A stretch of DNA of 64,000 nt from Chitinophagales bacterium (GTDB taxonomy: Bacteria; Bacteroidota; Bacteroidia; Chitinophagales; UBA10324). The notes under the pieces are model-generated. The model was not told where the DNA came from and ran no database searches. It was given only the letters and a program-made list of their open reading frames with translations. Below, piece by piece: positions 55,543 to 64,000 of this stretch. The stretch spans positions 1 through 64,000 of the forward strand of contig JACDDS010000010.1 of the NCBI GenBank assembly GCA_013816805.1, written 5' to 3'. The position numbers and the translations under genes are program-made. Every line of letters begins with the position of its first letter. The stretch's first letter is position 1.

Positions 55543-57924
55543 TTATTTTTCAATCATAAATTTCGCAAAGGTTTTACCACTTCCGTTTTGCAGTTGCATT
55601 ACATACAACCCGTTGTTGAGCTTGTTTAAATCAAGCGCATAAGAATTTTCCCCCTCAAAGGCGTGAACGGAAGATTGAGACACTAATCTTCCTACCATAT
55701 CAACAATATAAATTGAAATGTCTGAGGATTTTAGTACGCTGAATTTTACATTCATAGTATTCTGAACAGGATTAGGATACAATGACAGCGAACCCTCTTC
55801 AATCCCGCTTATGGCAATGTTAGGATCCAAACGGAAAGTGCTGCTGCTTATGGCACAATTAAGGGTATAGCATTTAGTATTACTGTAAGCACCGCTATAG
55901 CCGTAGACATAAGCTTTATAGGTCCCTATAGTACTCGTGTTATAGATAATAGTTTCAGAGGTTGTTCCACCATTCTGCGATGTAGATAAAAGCGAACCTG
56001 TAGGGCTATATAATTTAAGATCGTAGTCTCCGGGTAAAGTTGTTAAGGTCACCTTAATATTCTTTTGTGTGCTGTTGTTTGCAAAAGAAAAATAATCATA
56101 ATCCGTCGAGGTACTGATCTGGGAGGTAATATTGGTATTTACCGGAATGGCAGCAGCCGTAGCCAATGTGTTGTTCGATTCATATGATTCCGTGCAGCTT
56201 CCGCCGGATCCCTGCTGAATATTTAATGTATAATCTTCCACTTCTCCATAATCGAAACTGCCGCAGGAAGGCGGTGCAGAATTATAATGCATGCTCACGC
56301 GCATCCTGGTAGTTCCAATAGAAGCGGTAGAAGGAACTGAAATAGTTGCTGTTAAATTTCCTGTGCTGCTCGAGCTGGTCGAATATGCTGTTTCACCAGC
56401 GTCTGCAAAATCACCATCACGGTTCCAGTCAATAAATACAGACCAATATTCCGTATAGGTGCCACCACTCATACCTGCACTAAAAGTAAGCGTATAGCTG
56501 GAGCTTGTAGATACATTTGTAGTCAGGGAAGTTGCGTTATAATAACCCCCTGCGTCGGCGCCTGATGTCCTGCTGATAGATCCTAATAATATGTAATCAA
56601 TCCATTCGTAAGAATTGGTAGTACCGTTCGAAGCACAATAGCTTCCACCACCGCTGGAGGAAGTAGTGAACGTTGCAGAAGCAGAGTAAGCAGAGCTTCC
56701 CGAGGAACATACTGTTTGCACCTGGAACTCATATTGAGTACTGGCAGTTAAAAAACTTACTGCTTTCGAATTTGTGGTAGATGTAGTAGAAGTCCATGTG
56801 CTGGTTCCGGTCGGGCGGTATTGAATATTGTAGCTTGTAGCACCACTAACTGATATCCAGTTAAGAGTTGCAGAAGAAGTGGTAATGGATGTGGCACTTA
56901 GCCCTGAAGGTGTACCGCATGAGCCTCCGCTCGGAGGCGTGCAGCCCAGCGAGGTAGTAATACTATAGCGTGCACCTCCCGAAGCAAAAAGAGAATTCAT
57001 CCTGGAGCTTTGTCCGGAAGTAAACATATTCATGCAATTATCATCCGTATAATCCATGTAATTCATAAACATTACTCCCGGAGAACTTGCGGTACATGCA
57101 TCGGTATGAGGATACGCAGGACAACCATAATTTTCACCTGCCTGGTTAGGAGTATCTCCAACATTATCTGTTCCGGTACAAGCGCCACCATCATCTCCCC
57201 AAATATGATTTAAGTTCAGCCAGTGACCTACTTCATGAGTTGCTGTTCTGCCTAAGTTGTAAGGCGCTCCGCTACTGGGGGATGCAATACTTCCGATAGC
57301 ACTATATAGAATCACAACACCATCGGTAGAAGAAGCACCACCAGGAAATTGGGCATAACCTAATAATCCACCGCCAAGATTACAAACCCAGAGGTTTAGA
57401 TAAGAGCCTGCTGCCCATGCATCATCACCGCCATTTGCCGAATGCTTTACATTGTCGTTTTGCGAAAAGGAGGTCACTGAGGTTGACTTGTGTATTATTC
57501 CCGTAGTGGCATTACCATTAGGATCTCTTTGAGCAAGGCAGAATTGTACGTTTGTATTGACTGCTGTTGACTGCCATACCGATGGTGTATTGCCAGCATC
57601 AGAATTGGTTCGTGCATAGTCCTGGTTAAGCTGGCTTATTTGCGCCTGTACCTGGGCATCCGAAATATTCTGTGATGAAGTATTATAAACCACGTGCACA
57701 ACAACGGGAATGGTAACTATGGTTCTGGCCTCAGAAGGATGCGCAGCCATATAAATTTGTGTGAAATTTTCTATATCCTGCATACGCTGACTCAAGGCAG
57801 GATCCTGCTGCTTTAACCATTCCAGGTGTTCCACTGTACCGCAAGTGCGATGTGGAGTTTGAGCTGACAGTGTGCTGCTCCCGGCAAATAAAATTGCTAA
57901 AAAGAGTAAATAGATTTTCATCAT
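55543..57924 (-). CDS. secreted M43 (pappalysin-type) metalloprotease with T9SS sorting domain
   Basis: A 793-residue secreted zinc protease. Start MMKIYLLFLAILFAGSSTLSAQ gives a clean signal peptide; 25 upstream residues are rejected. Order of domains: propeptide, M43 catalytic domain with HEVGHWLNLNH (about 230-240) and Met-turn MNYMD, an FN3 domain (about 335-420), a GEVED domain (FIDWNRDGDFADAGE ... CGSFDYGEVEDYTL), a PPC-like domain (DYDYFSFANNSTQKNIKVTLTTLPGDYDLKLYSP), and a type-A T9SS sorting domain starting LYPNPVQNTMNVKF. It is exported by T9SS to the surface or medium to degrade proteins. Confidence 0.92.
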   Translation of the reverse strand: MMKIYLLFLAILFAGSSTLSAQTPHRTCGTVEHLEWLKQQDPALSQRMQDIENFTQIYMAAHPSEARTIVTIPVVVHVVYNTSSQNISDAQVQAQISQLNQDYARTNSDAGNTPSVWQSTAVNTNVQFCLAQRDPNGNATTGIIHKSTSVTSFSQNDNVKHSANGGDDAWAAGSYLNLWVCNLGGGLLGYAQFPGGASSTDGVVILYSAIGSIASPSSGAPYNLGRTATHEVGHWLNLNHIWGDDGGACTGTDNVGDTPNQAGENYGCPAYPHTDACTASSPGVMFMNYMDYTDDNCMNMFTSGQSSRMNSLFASGGARYSITTSLGCTPPSGGSCGTPSGLSATSITTSSATLNWISVSGATSYNIQYRPTGTSTWTSTTSTTNSKAVSFLTASTQYEFQVQTVCSSGSSAYSASATFTTSSSGGGSYCASNGTTNSYEWIDYILLGSISRTSGADAGGYYNATSLTTNVSTSSSYTLTFSAGMSGGTYTEYWSVFIDWNRDGDFADAGETAYSTSSSSTGNLTATISVPSTASIGTTRMRVSMHYNSAPPSCGSFDYGEVEDYTLNIQQGSGGSCTESYESNNTLATAAAIPVNTNITSQISTSTDYDYFSFANNSTQKNIKVTLTTLPGDYDLKLYSPTGSLLSTSQNGGTTSETIIYNTSTIGTYKAYVYGYSGAYSNTKCYTLNCAISSSTFRLDPNIAISGIEEGSLSLYPNPVQNTMNVKFSVLKSSDISIYIVDMVGRLVSQSSVHAFEGENSYALDLNKLNNGLYVMQLQNGSGKTFAKFMIEK

Positions 57925-58101
57925 GGGAAGTTTGATTTGAAGGTTGATAAACGGTGAGAACTGAACTCTAAAAGAAAGAAATTGAACGCATAACTCCAAA
58001 TATTAATAATAAACCTTAAAGAGGTAATCTTTAAAATCACAACATTCAAAAGAGGTAATAAGTGCCTAGACAAAGTGAACCAGGAATGAAGTATTATCTG
58101 A

Positions 58102-59460
58102 TCAATTATTTGCAATTGCACGGATAATATCGCTTTTGGTTACAATGTGCATATTGTTTAATCCATCAGGAATTATCACGGCGCCTGCTTCCTTATTGAT
58201 GATGCCTGATAATTTATCCAGGGGAGTATCGCTGGTAAGAACAGGAAGCGGAGCATCCATCACACTTTCCACTGCAAATGATTTAATCTCATGGTTACTG
58301 AGCAACTTCATCAGCAATCCGGATTCATTTATAGAACCCACCATTTTGCTATCTTCTAAAACAGGAAGCTGATCGATATCATATTTCTGCATTAAAGCAA
58401 TTGCTTCTGTAACAGTCTGATTATGGCGAACGGAGATCAATTGCTGACTGTTTTTTGATTCTACAATATCGCGTGCTGTTTTTACTTCCAGAAACCCGCG
58501 CTCGCGCATCCATTCATCATTGTAGATTTTAGCAATATAACGGCTTCCATGGTCAGGAAAAATAACCACCACAACGTCTGATGGCTTTAAGCGGTCTTTT
58601 AATTGCATTAAACCCGCAAGCGCGGATCCGCAGGAATAGCCTACAAAGATTCCCTCTTTACGGGTAATCTCACGGGCCATCAGTGCGGCGTCTTTATCGG
58701 TCACTTTTTCAAAGTGGTCAATAACGCTGAAATCATAATTTTTAGGAATGAGGTCTTCCCCAATTCCCTCGGTGATATAGGGGTAAATTTCATTCGGATC
58801 CAAAACCCCGGTTTCATGATATTTCTTAAGTGCAGATCCATAGGTATCAATTGCCCAAACCTGTATGCGCTTATTTTTTTCCTTCAGAAATTTTCCAATA
58901 CCGCTTATGGTTCCGCCCGTACCAGCACCAGAAACAAAATGCGTTATCTTACCCTCTGTCTGTTCCCATATTTCGGGGGCAGTAGTTTCATAATGCGCCT
59001 GCCTGTTAGTTAAATTATCGTATTGGTTTGGATACCACGAATCCAGAGTTTCTTCAGAAAGCCTTCTTGAAACCGAATAATAGGACCGCGGATCTTCCGG
59101 CTCTACATTGGTTGGACAAACAATCACTTCGGCACCAACAGCACGAAGAATATCGGCTTTTTCTTTTGATTGCTTATCAGTAGTGGTAAAAATACATTTA
59201 TATCCTTTCGCAATAGCTGCTAATGCAAGCCCCATTCCTGTGTTACCGGACGTACCTTCTATGATCGTTCCTCCTGGCTCCAGCCAGCCCTTTTTTTCGG
59301 CTTCATCTATCATTTTTAACGCAATCCGGTCTTTAATTGAATTGCCGGGATTAAATGATTCTACTTTGGCAAGCACTGTAGCCTGAATGCCTTTGGTTAC
59401 CTTATGTAGTTTAACCAATGGCGTATTGCCAATAGTTTCTATGATGTGGTTGTAAAACAT
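58102..59460 (-). CDS. cbs: cystathionine beta-synthase with CBS domain pair
   Basis: A 452-residue PLP enzyme. The catalytic core has NTPLVKLHKV, PLP-Lys in NPGNSIKDRIALKMI, TSGNTGMGLALAA and the phosphate loop GAGTGGTISGIGKFL. Residues about 330-450 form two CBS motifs (SVRHNQTVTEAIALMQKYDIDQLPVLED; VMDAPLPVLTSDTPLDKLSGIIN). The fusion identifies cystathionine beta-synthase rather than plain cysteine synthase; it joins serine and homocysteine. There is no haem-binding N-terminus. It is a single gene with a promoter box against its start codon. Confidence 0.9.
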   Translation of the reverse strand: MFYNHIIETIGNTPLVKLHKVTKGIQATVLAKVESFNPGNSIKDRIALKMIDEAEKKGWLEPGGTIIEGTSGNTGMGLALAAIAKGYKCIFTTTDKQSKEKADILRAVGAEVIVCPTNVEPEDPRSYYSVSRRLSEETLDSWYPNQYDNLTNRQAHYETTAPEIWEQTEGKITHFVSGAGTGGTISGIGKFLKEKNKRIQVWAIDTYGSALKKYHETGVLDPNEIYPYITEGIGEDLIPKNYDFSVIDHFEKVTDKDAALMAREITRKEGIFVGYSCGSALAGLMQLKDRLKPSDVVVVIFPDHGSRYIAKIYNDEWMRERGFLEVKTARDIVESKNSQQLISVRHNQTVTEAIALMQKYDIDQLPVLEDSKMVGSINESGLLMKLLSNHEIKSFAVESVMDAPLPVLTSDTPLDKLSGIINKEAGAVIIPDGLNNMHIVTKSDIIRAIANN

Positions 59461-59464
59461 ACAG

Positions 59465-59472
59465 CAAAGGTA
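59465..59472 (-). promoter_or_regulatory. -7 box of the cystathionine beta-synthase gene
   Basis: On the minus strand TACCTTTG is an exact TAnnTTTG ending 4 bases before the ATG, with a TTG 17 bp upstream of the box. Transcription would start at the ATG, so the mRNA is probably leaderless. Confidence 0.5.
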
Positions 59473-59676
59473 ACCATGAATCGCAAGAACAATATAGATA
59501 CGGCAACAGGTAGATTATTTTGAATTATAAAATAATCAGGGCATGATTAAATTGTAGCGCTTTAGTCAGAATGTAAAGAGAAATAACCATTGCTAACTGT
59601 AATAATGTTGTTCATTTCATATCAATTACCATATGCCACAATTTTCAATGAAATCTTTCCGATCATAAAATAATTC

Positions 59677-59699
59677 AGCCCTGTGAAGATTACAGGGCT
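59677..59699 (-). terminator. hairpin downstream of the first FN3/T9SS gene
   Basis: AGCCCTGT (59677-59684) and ACAGGGCT (59692-59699) form a perfect 8-bp stem with a 7-base loop; the following T-run on the minus strand is broken. It lies 24 bp past the stop codon. Confidence 0.6.
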
Positions 59700-59722
59700 G
59701 ACCTATTCATTCTTAATAAAAA

Positions 59723-60910
59723 TTATTGTATCACTAAAGAAGAGTGCAATTCTTCATTTCCGGCTTTTACATTTATAAAGTACACGCCTGAATTTACATC
59801 TGTGAGAGAGATATTTTGCTCACGGCTTCCATCAGCAATCGTTGTGCTTGATTGATATATTACCTGGCCCACTACGTTCTGTACGGTAACATCAAAATTC
59901 ATATTGCTAACCATACCAGAAAAGCTTACTGTGAAGTTGCCATTGCTCGGGTTTGGATAAATATTTATGGAGCTATTTGCAGCATTGGCAAGACGGAAGT
60001 AATTGGTCTGCCAGGTTGCTGTATTTCCGTAAGCAGAAGAATCCGATTCTGAACAGCGGCTAGCAACCTGTGCCTCATAATCCTGTGCAGGTAACAGCCC
60101 GGTTAAATCCATATGGCTTTCAGTGGGATGCATATAGATCCAATCTGTAGCTCCGGCAGCCCTGTAGCGAAAAGAATAATCCATTGCACCTGCCACATCT
60201 CCCCATTCCAGAGAAGAGGTACTAACGCCAATTACTGAAACAAAAAAGGATGTAGGGGTCTCGCATGCTGCCATTGAGCTAGAATCCGTAGATGCAGTAA
60301 TGGGATTCCAGGAGCTTTTATCACCGCTGGTGCAAATTGCTCTAACACCAAGATCAAAGTCATGCCCTGACTTCAAGCCGGTAAACGTATAACTAAGAGA
60401 ACCATCGGTGATATCTACAGGCTGGGGATAGCGCTGGCTGTTGTGCAATTTGCCGGTTACCTGGTAGTATGCAGCAGTTGAAACCGAATTCCAGCTAAGG
60501 GTGAAACCATCAGAAGTAACATTCGTAATGATCAATCCTTTAGGAGCAGGATTAATCCTGATATTGTTAGGACTAGGTGTTCCAATTAGTGATGGATTAG
60601 ATGATACCACGCGGATTTTATAATCACTCCCTGTTGGCATGCCTTGAGGAATATTAGCAGTAATGGTACCGGAGTTAGTGGAAGATAAAGAGCCGATTGC
60701 TATCTCTGAATCAAAATTTCCTTTTTTATCGGAAAGCTGGGCCGTAAATACGTTTCCGGAGTTCATAACCGAGTCAACAGTAAATGAGACTTTAACCACA
60801 TCTCCCCCGCAAAAAGGTCCGCCGGTAACAGACGATGTAGTAATGGAATTAGCTGCACAGAAATAAGAGCTCAGGCAGGTGACTGTAATTAAAAGTAACA
60901 GGTTTTTCAT
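59723..60910 (-). CDS. secreted FN3 protein with T9SS sorting domain (paralogue 1)
   Basis: A 395-residue exported protein with signal peptide LLLLITVTCLSSYFCA. Residues about 25-125 form a domain beginning GGPFCGGDVVKVSFTVD and running through GNVFTAQLSDKKGNF and YKIRVVSSNPSLIGTPSPNNI. Two FN3 domains follow (GLIITNVTSDGFTLSWNSVSTAAYYQV; FVSVIGVSTSSLEWGDVAGAMDYSFRYR), then a type-A sorting domain (INIYPNPSNGNFTVSF). It is clearly homologous over its length to the next gene. No catalytic site is seen; an adhesin or surface-binding role is a guess. Confidence 0.82.
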   Translation of the reverse strand: MKNLLLLITVTCLSSYFCAANSITTSSVTGGPFCGGDVVKVSFTVDSVMNSGNVFTAQLSDKKGNFDSEIAIGSLSSTNSGTITANIPQGMPTGSDYKIRVVSSNPSLIGTPSPNNIRINPAPKGLIITNVTSDGFTLSWNSVSTAAYYQVTGKLHNSQRYPQPVDITDGSLSYTFTGLKSGHDFDLGVRAICTSGDKSSWNPITASTDSSSMAACETPTSFFVSVIGVSTSSLEWGDVAGAMDYSFRYRAAGATDWIYMHPTESHMDLTGLLPAQDYEAQVASRCSESDSSAYGNTATWQTNYFRLANAANSSINIYPNPSNGNFTVSFSGMVSNMNFDVTVQNVVGQVIYQSSTTIADGSREQNISLTDVNSGVYFINVKAGNEELHSSLVIQ

Positions 60911-61016
60911 GTTTCAAATTTTAGTTTAATAAAAAAATTATTTTAAAAGATTAAATAATAGAATGAAATAAAAGCACGTAACAATTAAATTAAAAAAGTA
61001 TTTTATAGATTACAGT

Positions 61017-61045
61017 ATAGCAACCCTTTAATAAGAGTTGCTATA
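61017..61045 (-). terminator. hairpin downstream of paralogue 2
   Basis: TATAGCAAC (61017-61025) and GTTGCTATA (61037-61045) pair, and the stem continues inward with one mismatch around a short A/T loop. No T-run directly follows on the minus strand, so it may protect a 3' end rather than terminate. Confidence 0.5.
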
Positions 61046-61055
61046 CCGGCCAAAT

Positions 61056-62228
61056 TTATTTTATAATAATAGAAGAGTTATATTCTTCATTTAGGGAAAC
61101 AATTTTTACAAAATACATCCCGGATGCTATATTGTCTAATTTAATGCTCTCCTTATTCAGCCCTGAAACAATTGACTTCGTTTCATGATAAACTATTTGT
61201 CCAAACACATTCTGCACATATATATCCATTTTGCTGTTCCCATTGGAATTATTGAAATTAAGAGAGAATGCCCCATTAGATAGATTGGGATACACCACCA
61301 GGTAAGATCCGTCGGAGTTTCCGGCAAGACGGAAATACATCGTTTGCCATGTAGCGGTATTACCATATGTAGAGGAATCAGAAGATGAACACCGCGTTGC
61401 TACTTGTGCTTCATAGTCCTGTGCCGGTAATAAGCCGGTTAAATGGATCGTGCTTACTGTAGGGTGCTTATAGGTCCAGGTAGACGTGTTAGTTGCGCGG
61501 TACCGGAAAGAATAATCCATTGCGCAAGTTGCATCCGGCCAGTCAAGATCACTGGTTGTAGTGCCTATAACAGATACAAAGAGATTACCCGGTACAGGAC
61601 AAGCAATAGTAGAGGCAGTAGCTGCCGAATAGGAACTGTTGGAACCGGTTGGGCACTTTGCCCGCACATCAAATTCATAGCTGGTGCTGGATTGTAGACC
61701 CGTGAAGGTATAACCCAGACCAGTAGTGTTTACCGCACTTGAAAATGATCCTCCGTTTGTTTTCTTATAACGAACATCATAGCTAGTGGCTGTAGAAACG
61801 GAGCTCCAGTTCAAGGTAGCCGAGCATGCAGTAATATTTGTAACTGTTAAATCCTTGGGAGAAGGATTTATCTTAAAAGAGTTTGGTGAAGGCGTGCCAA
61901 TTACGGAGGGATTACTGGATACTACACGAATCTGGTATTTACTTCCAGTATTCGTGTTCATTGGAATAGTAGCTGTAATGGTACCCGATGTGGTGCCTGC
62001 AATGCTGCCAATATCTACCGGAGAACCAAACTTCCCGGATTTATCAGAAAGTTGTGCGGTAAAAACATTGCCCGATTTCGCCGGGGCATCAACGGTATAG
62101 CTTACGTCCACCATTTCGCCGCCGCATAAGGGTGTGCCCTTAATTTTTTGCGTGGTAATAGTAGTAAGCGCTGCCCACGAAAATGAATACAGGCAAACGC
62201 AGGTTATCAATAGGAAAATTTTTTTCAT
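61056..62228 (-). CDS. secreted FN3 protein with T9SS sorting domain (paralogue 2)
   Basis: A 390-residue exported protein (signal peptide IFLLITCVCLYSFSWA) with the same order as its downstream neighbour: an N-terminal domain starting GTPLCGGEMVDVSYTVD, FN3 one (LTVTNITACSATLNWSSVSTATSYDVRYKK), FN3 two (FVSVIGTTTSDLDWPDATCAMDYSFRYR) and a sorting domain (LVVYPNLSNGAFSLNF). The PN(P) of the sorting motif reads PNL here. The second FN3 and the LTGLLPAQDYEAQVA segment are almost identical between the two genes. Function unknown. Confidence 0.82.
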   Translation of the reverse strand: MKKIFLLITCVCLYSFSWAALTTITTQKIKGTPLCGGEMVDVSYTVDAPAKSGNVFTAQLSDKSGKFGSPVDIGSIAGTTSGTITATIPMNTNTGSKYQIRVVSSNPSVIGTPSPNSFKINPSPKDLTVTNITACSATLNWSSVSTATSYDVRYKKTNGGSFSSAVNTTGLGYTFTGLQSSTSYEFDVRAKCPTGSNSSYSAATASTIACPVPGNLFVSVIGTTTSDLDWPDATCAMDYSFRYRATNTSTWTYKHPTVSTIHLTGLLPAQDYEAQVATRCSSSDSSTYGNTATWQTMYFRLAGNSDGSYLVVYPNLSNGAFSLNFNNSNGNSKMDIYVQNVFGQIVYHETKSIVSGLNKESIKLDNIASGMYFVKIVSLNEEYNSSIIIK

Positions 62229-62587
62229 GTTGTATTTTTTAATGTTGCAGAGTTGTTTTTAGGAAGTATCAAAAGTAGAAAGAAATTGATGACAGCAATA
62301 AAAAAAGATTTTATTTTTTATCATTAAACCATACCAGTTTTTTTATGTCTAAGCTTGTTTTCATTAGTGCCTCGTGAGTTGAATGCGGAGAAGTATATTT
62401 TAATTATACTGAATAAAAGATAAAGAGATGAAAGTGTATGTTCCATAATTTCTAGTTGGATAACACTAATTTTGCATCATCCATTTAGATTACCCTAAAA
62501 AACAATGCCTTTTAGTTTTATTTCTTTGGTCTGTAAGTTGCATGGGGTAATGTTTATACTAAAATTCTATAAATTAAAATTCCTTTA
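62229..62587. other. divergent intergenic region, no gene seen
   Basis: This 359-bp AT-rich gap separates the divergent FN3/T9SS and arylsulfotransferase-like genes. It holds the promoter of the minus-strand gene, listed separately. I see no open frame, RNA gene or repeat in the rest. Confidence 0.5.
62270..62298 (-). promoter_or_regulatory. promoter of FN3/T9SS paralogue 2
   Basis: On the minus strand TTG (62296-62298), an 18-bp spacer and TACTTTTG (62270-62277) match the Bacteroidota -33/-7 pattern, 41 bp before the start codon. Confidence 0.6.
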
Positions 62588-64000
62588 ATGGTATCTTCTT
62601 TACGGTGGTGTCTGACTGTTATTATTATTTACACTTTTATTGAAAAATCTTCTGCACAGTTTCAATACATTTCACCTGTACCGGGAAGTATTTACCATAA
62701 TCCTTCCACAAACATCATTTTAAAAAATGGTAATTTAATTGATAGCCTGTCCTTAACCCCCGGCTTATTTACTGTGGTTGGTTCTGTGAGCGGAGTTCAT
62801 TCCATACGGGTTACTTTGTCTGATGACCAACAGACCATAGTCGCATATCCTGCAACCTACTTTGCAGACAGTGAAACAGTAAATGTTTCTGTTGCGACAG
62901 GCATAAAAACTTCAACCGGGTTGGTTCTGAGAGATACTGCCTTCCAGTTTCAAACGCATCCTGATTACTATTTTAACAGAGGCTATGGAAAAAGATCTTA
63001 TGATTTGGATGGGGAAATTCCGCATAAAGCATATTTACCAGTTGACACAAGAACGGATTCTTCTGAAATCCCCTTGCCGCAATTTCTAATTACTGATAAT
63101 GGAAACGAATATCCTTCCAGGGTCTTTTACTACAATTTTAAATCCAGCGGCGAGCAGGACACCACCGATGACTATCAATTCAAAACCATTTTAAATGACA
63201 ATGGTGACTCTGTTTATGCATCCTATGATAACAATACCGGTATCGACTTCAAATTAAATAACAACGGATACCTGACCTTTTTTAATGGGTACGACAGTTC
63301 ATTTCAAATGATGGATTCTTCATATCACCTCATTGATAGCTTTTTCGCCGGCAATGGATATTATGCGGATGGCCATGACTTTCAAATTTTTCCCGACGGG
63401 CATAGCTACTTACTTGCTTACGATGAACAAATAATTGATATGAGCAAGGTGGTGAACAACGGAATAGATACTGCACACGTTACCGGTCTGATATTACAGG
63501 AGCTGGACAAGAAAAAGCAGGTTGTTTTTGAATGGAGAAGCTGGGATCACTTCGATATCCGGGATTCTTATGAACTTTTACATAACCACGCTGATATTGA
63601 TTTGGTACACGGGAATTCCATTGAACTGGAACAGGATGGCAATATCCTTCTCTCATCACGCCACTTGAGTGAAGTGACTAAGATTAACCATGCTACAGGT
63701 GAAACTATCTGGCGCTTCGGCGGAAAGAACAATCAATTTGCTTTTATTAATGACCCCGATTCCATCCCTTTCTATTACCAGCACGATGCCAGGCAGCTTG
63801 CTAACGGTCATATCACACTATTCAACAATAATAAGCAGGAAGGTATACCCGCCTCTGTAAAAGAATATGCTCTTGATGAAATTAATAAAACGGCCATGCT
63901 GGTCTGGTCTTACGTTCATCCCAGCCTCGACAGCGGCGCCATTATCATTAGCAATGCAATGGGTAATGCGCAGCGGTTACCAAATGGCAATACATTTATT
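62588..64000 (+). CDS. arylsulfotransferase-like secreted protein (cut by window end)
   Basis: An uninterrupted frame of 471 codons runs off the window. It begins MVSSLRWCLTVIIIYTFIEKSSAQ, a signal peptide, followed by FQYISPVPGSIYHNPSTNIILK. The repeats ADGHDFQIFPDGHSYLLAYDEQ, VHGNSIELEQDGNILLSSRHLSEVTKINHATGETIWRFGG and HDARQLANGHITLFNN are the beta-propeller blades of the arylsulfate sulfotransferase (ASST) family. True ASSTs move sulfate between phenols; many Bacteroidota homologues are uncharacterised. A C-terminal T9SS domain would lie outside the window. Confidence 0.82.
   Translation, partial: MVSSLRWCLTVIIIYTFIEKSSAQFQYISPVPGSIYHNPSTNIILKNGNLIDSLSLTPGLFTVVGSVSGVHSIRVTLSDDQQTIVAYPATYFADSETVNVSVATGIKTSTGLVLRDTAFQFQTHPDYYFNRGYGKRSYDLDGEIPHKAYLPVDTRTDSSEIPLPQFLITDNGNEYPSRVFYYNFKSSGEQDTTDDYQFKTILNDNGDSVYASYDNNTGIDFKLNNNGYLTFFNGYDSSFQMMDSSYHLIDSFFAGNGYYADGHDFQIFPDGHSYLLAYDEQIIDMSKVVNNGIDTAHVTGLILQELDKKKQVVFEWRSWDHFDIRDSYELLHNHADIDLVHGNSIELEQDGNILLSSRHLSEVTKINHATGETIWRFGGKNNQFAFINDPDSIPFYYQHDARQLANGHITLFNNNKQEGIPASVKEYALDEINKTAMLVWSYVHPSLDSGAIIISNAMGNAQRLPNGNTFI

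Overview
The window is a chromosomal segment of a Bacteroidota bacterium, probably from the Chitinophagia/Sphingobacteriia side. The evidence is type IX secretion (T9SS) sorting domains, a TonB-dependent receptor with a carboxypeptidase-regulatory domain, BamD-RpoZ-CoaBC-DUF4835 gene order, a primary sigma factor of only 287 residues, and promoter -7 boxes of the form TAnnTTTG. All functions are inferred from sequence reading alone; no database search was run.

Layout. 1-119: the end of an IS3-family insertion sequence. 147-3469: a CRISPR array of 51 repeats and 50 spacers, read left to right. 3666-12040: a complete type I-B cas operon on the minus strand, in the order cas6-cas5-cas8-cas7-cas3-cas4-cas1-cas2, converging on the far end of the array. 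12204-12438: a broken T9SS sorting-domain remnant. 12516-17241: a small YtxH-like protein, a GH3 beta-glucosidase and a lipoprotein glucanase of the glucoamylase-like (GH144-type) family. 17365-21952: the translation/transcription block rpsU-xerC-tRNAs(Thr, Tyr, Gly, Thr)-tuf-tRNA(Trp)-secE-nusG-rplK, which stops at a strong terminator after rplK. 22053-28045: two glycosyltransferases, DUF4199, a dihydroorotase homologue lacking metal ligands, and a BatA/VWA protein. 28212-28480: tRNA-Pro and a dead GIY-YIG nuclease. 28609-43740: housekeeping genes (membrane pyrophosphatase, prmC, ribD, alpha-oxoamine synthase, bamD, rpoZ, coaBC, DUF4835, ABC exporter, Usp, nucleoside phosphorylase). 43829-54226: envelope genes (TonB receptor, lipoprotein) and core genes (rpe, rpoD, pnp, rpsO, accD, class I aldolase). 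54311-64000: a BtuF-like protein, a secreted M43 metalloprotease, cystathionine beta-synthase, two tandem secreted FN3/T9SS paralogues and a truncated arylsulfotransferase-like gene.

How it fits together. The CRISPR locus holds every gene needed for adaptation (cas1, cas2, cas4), crRNA processing (cas6) and interference (cas5, cas7, cas8, cas3). Three things make it worth attention. An IS element ends 27 bp before the first repeat and so probably interrupts the leader. Spacers 1 and 12 derive from homologous protein-coding phage sequence and differ almost entirely by synonymous changes. The AT-rich effector genes (cas5-cas8-cas7-cas3) sit between clearly GC-richer cas6 and cas4-cas1 genes, suggesting a swapped effector module. 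I found no system that I can confidently call undescribed.
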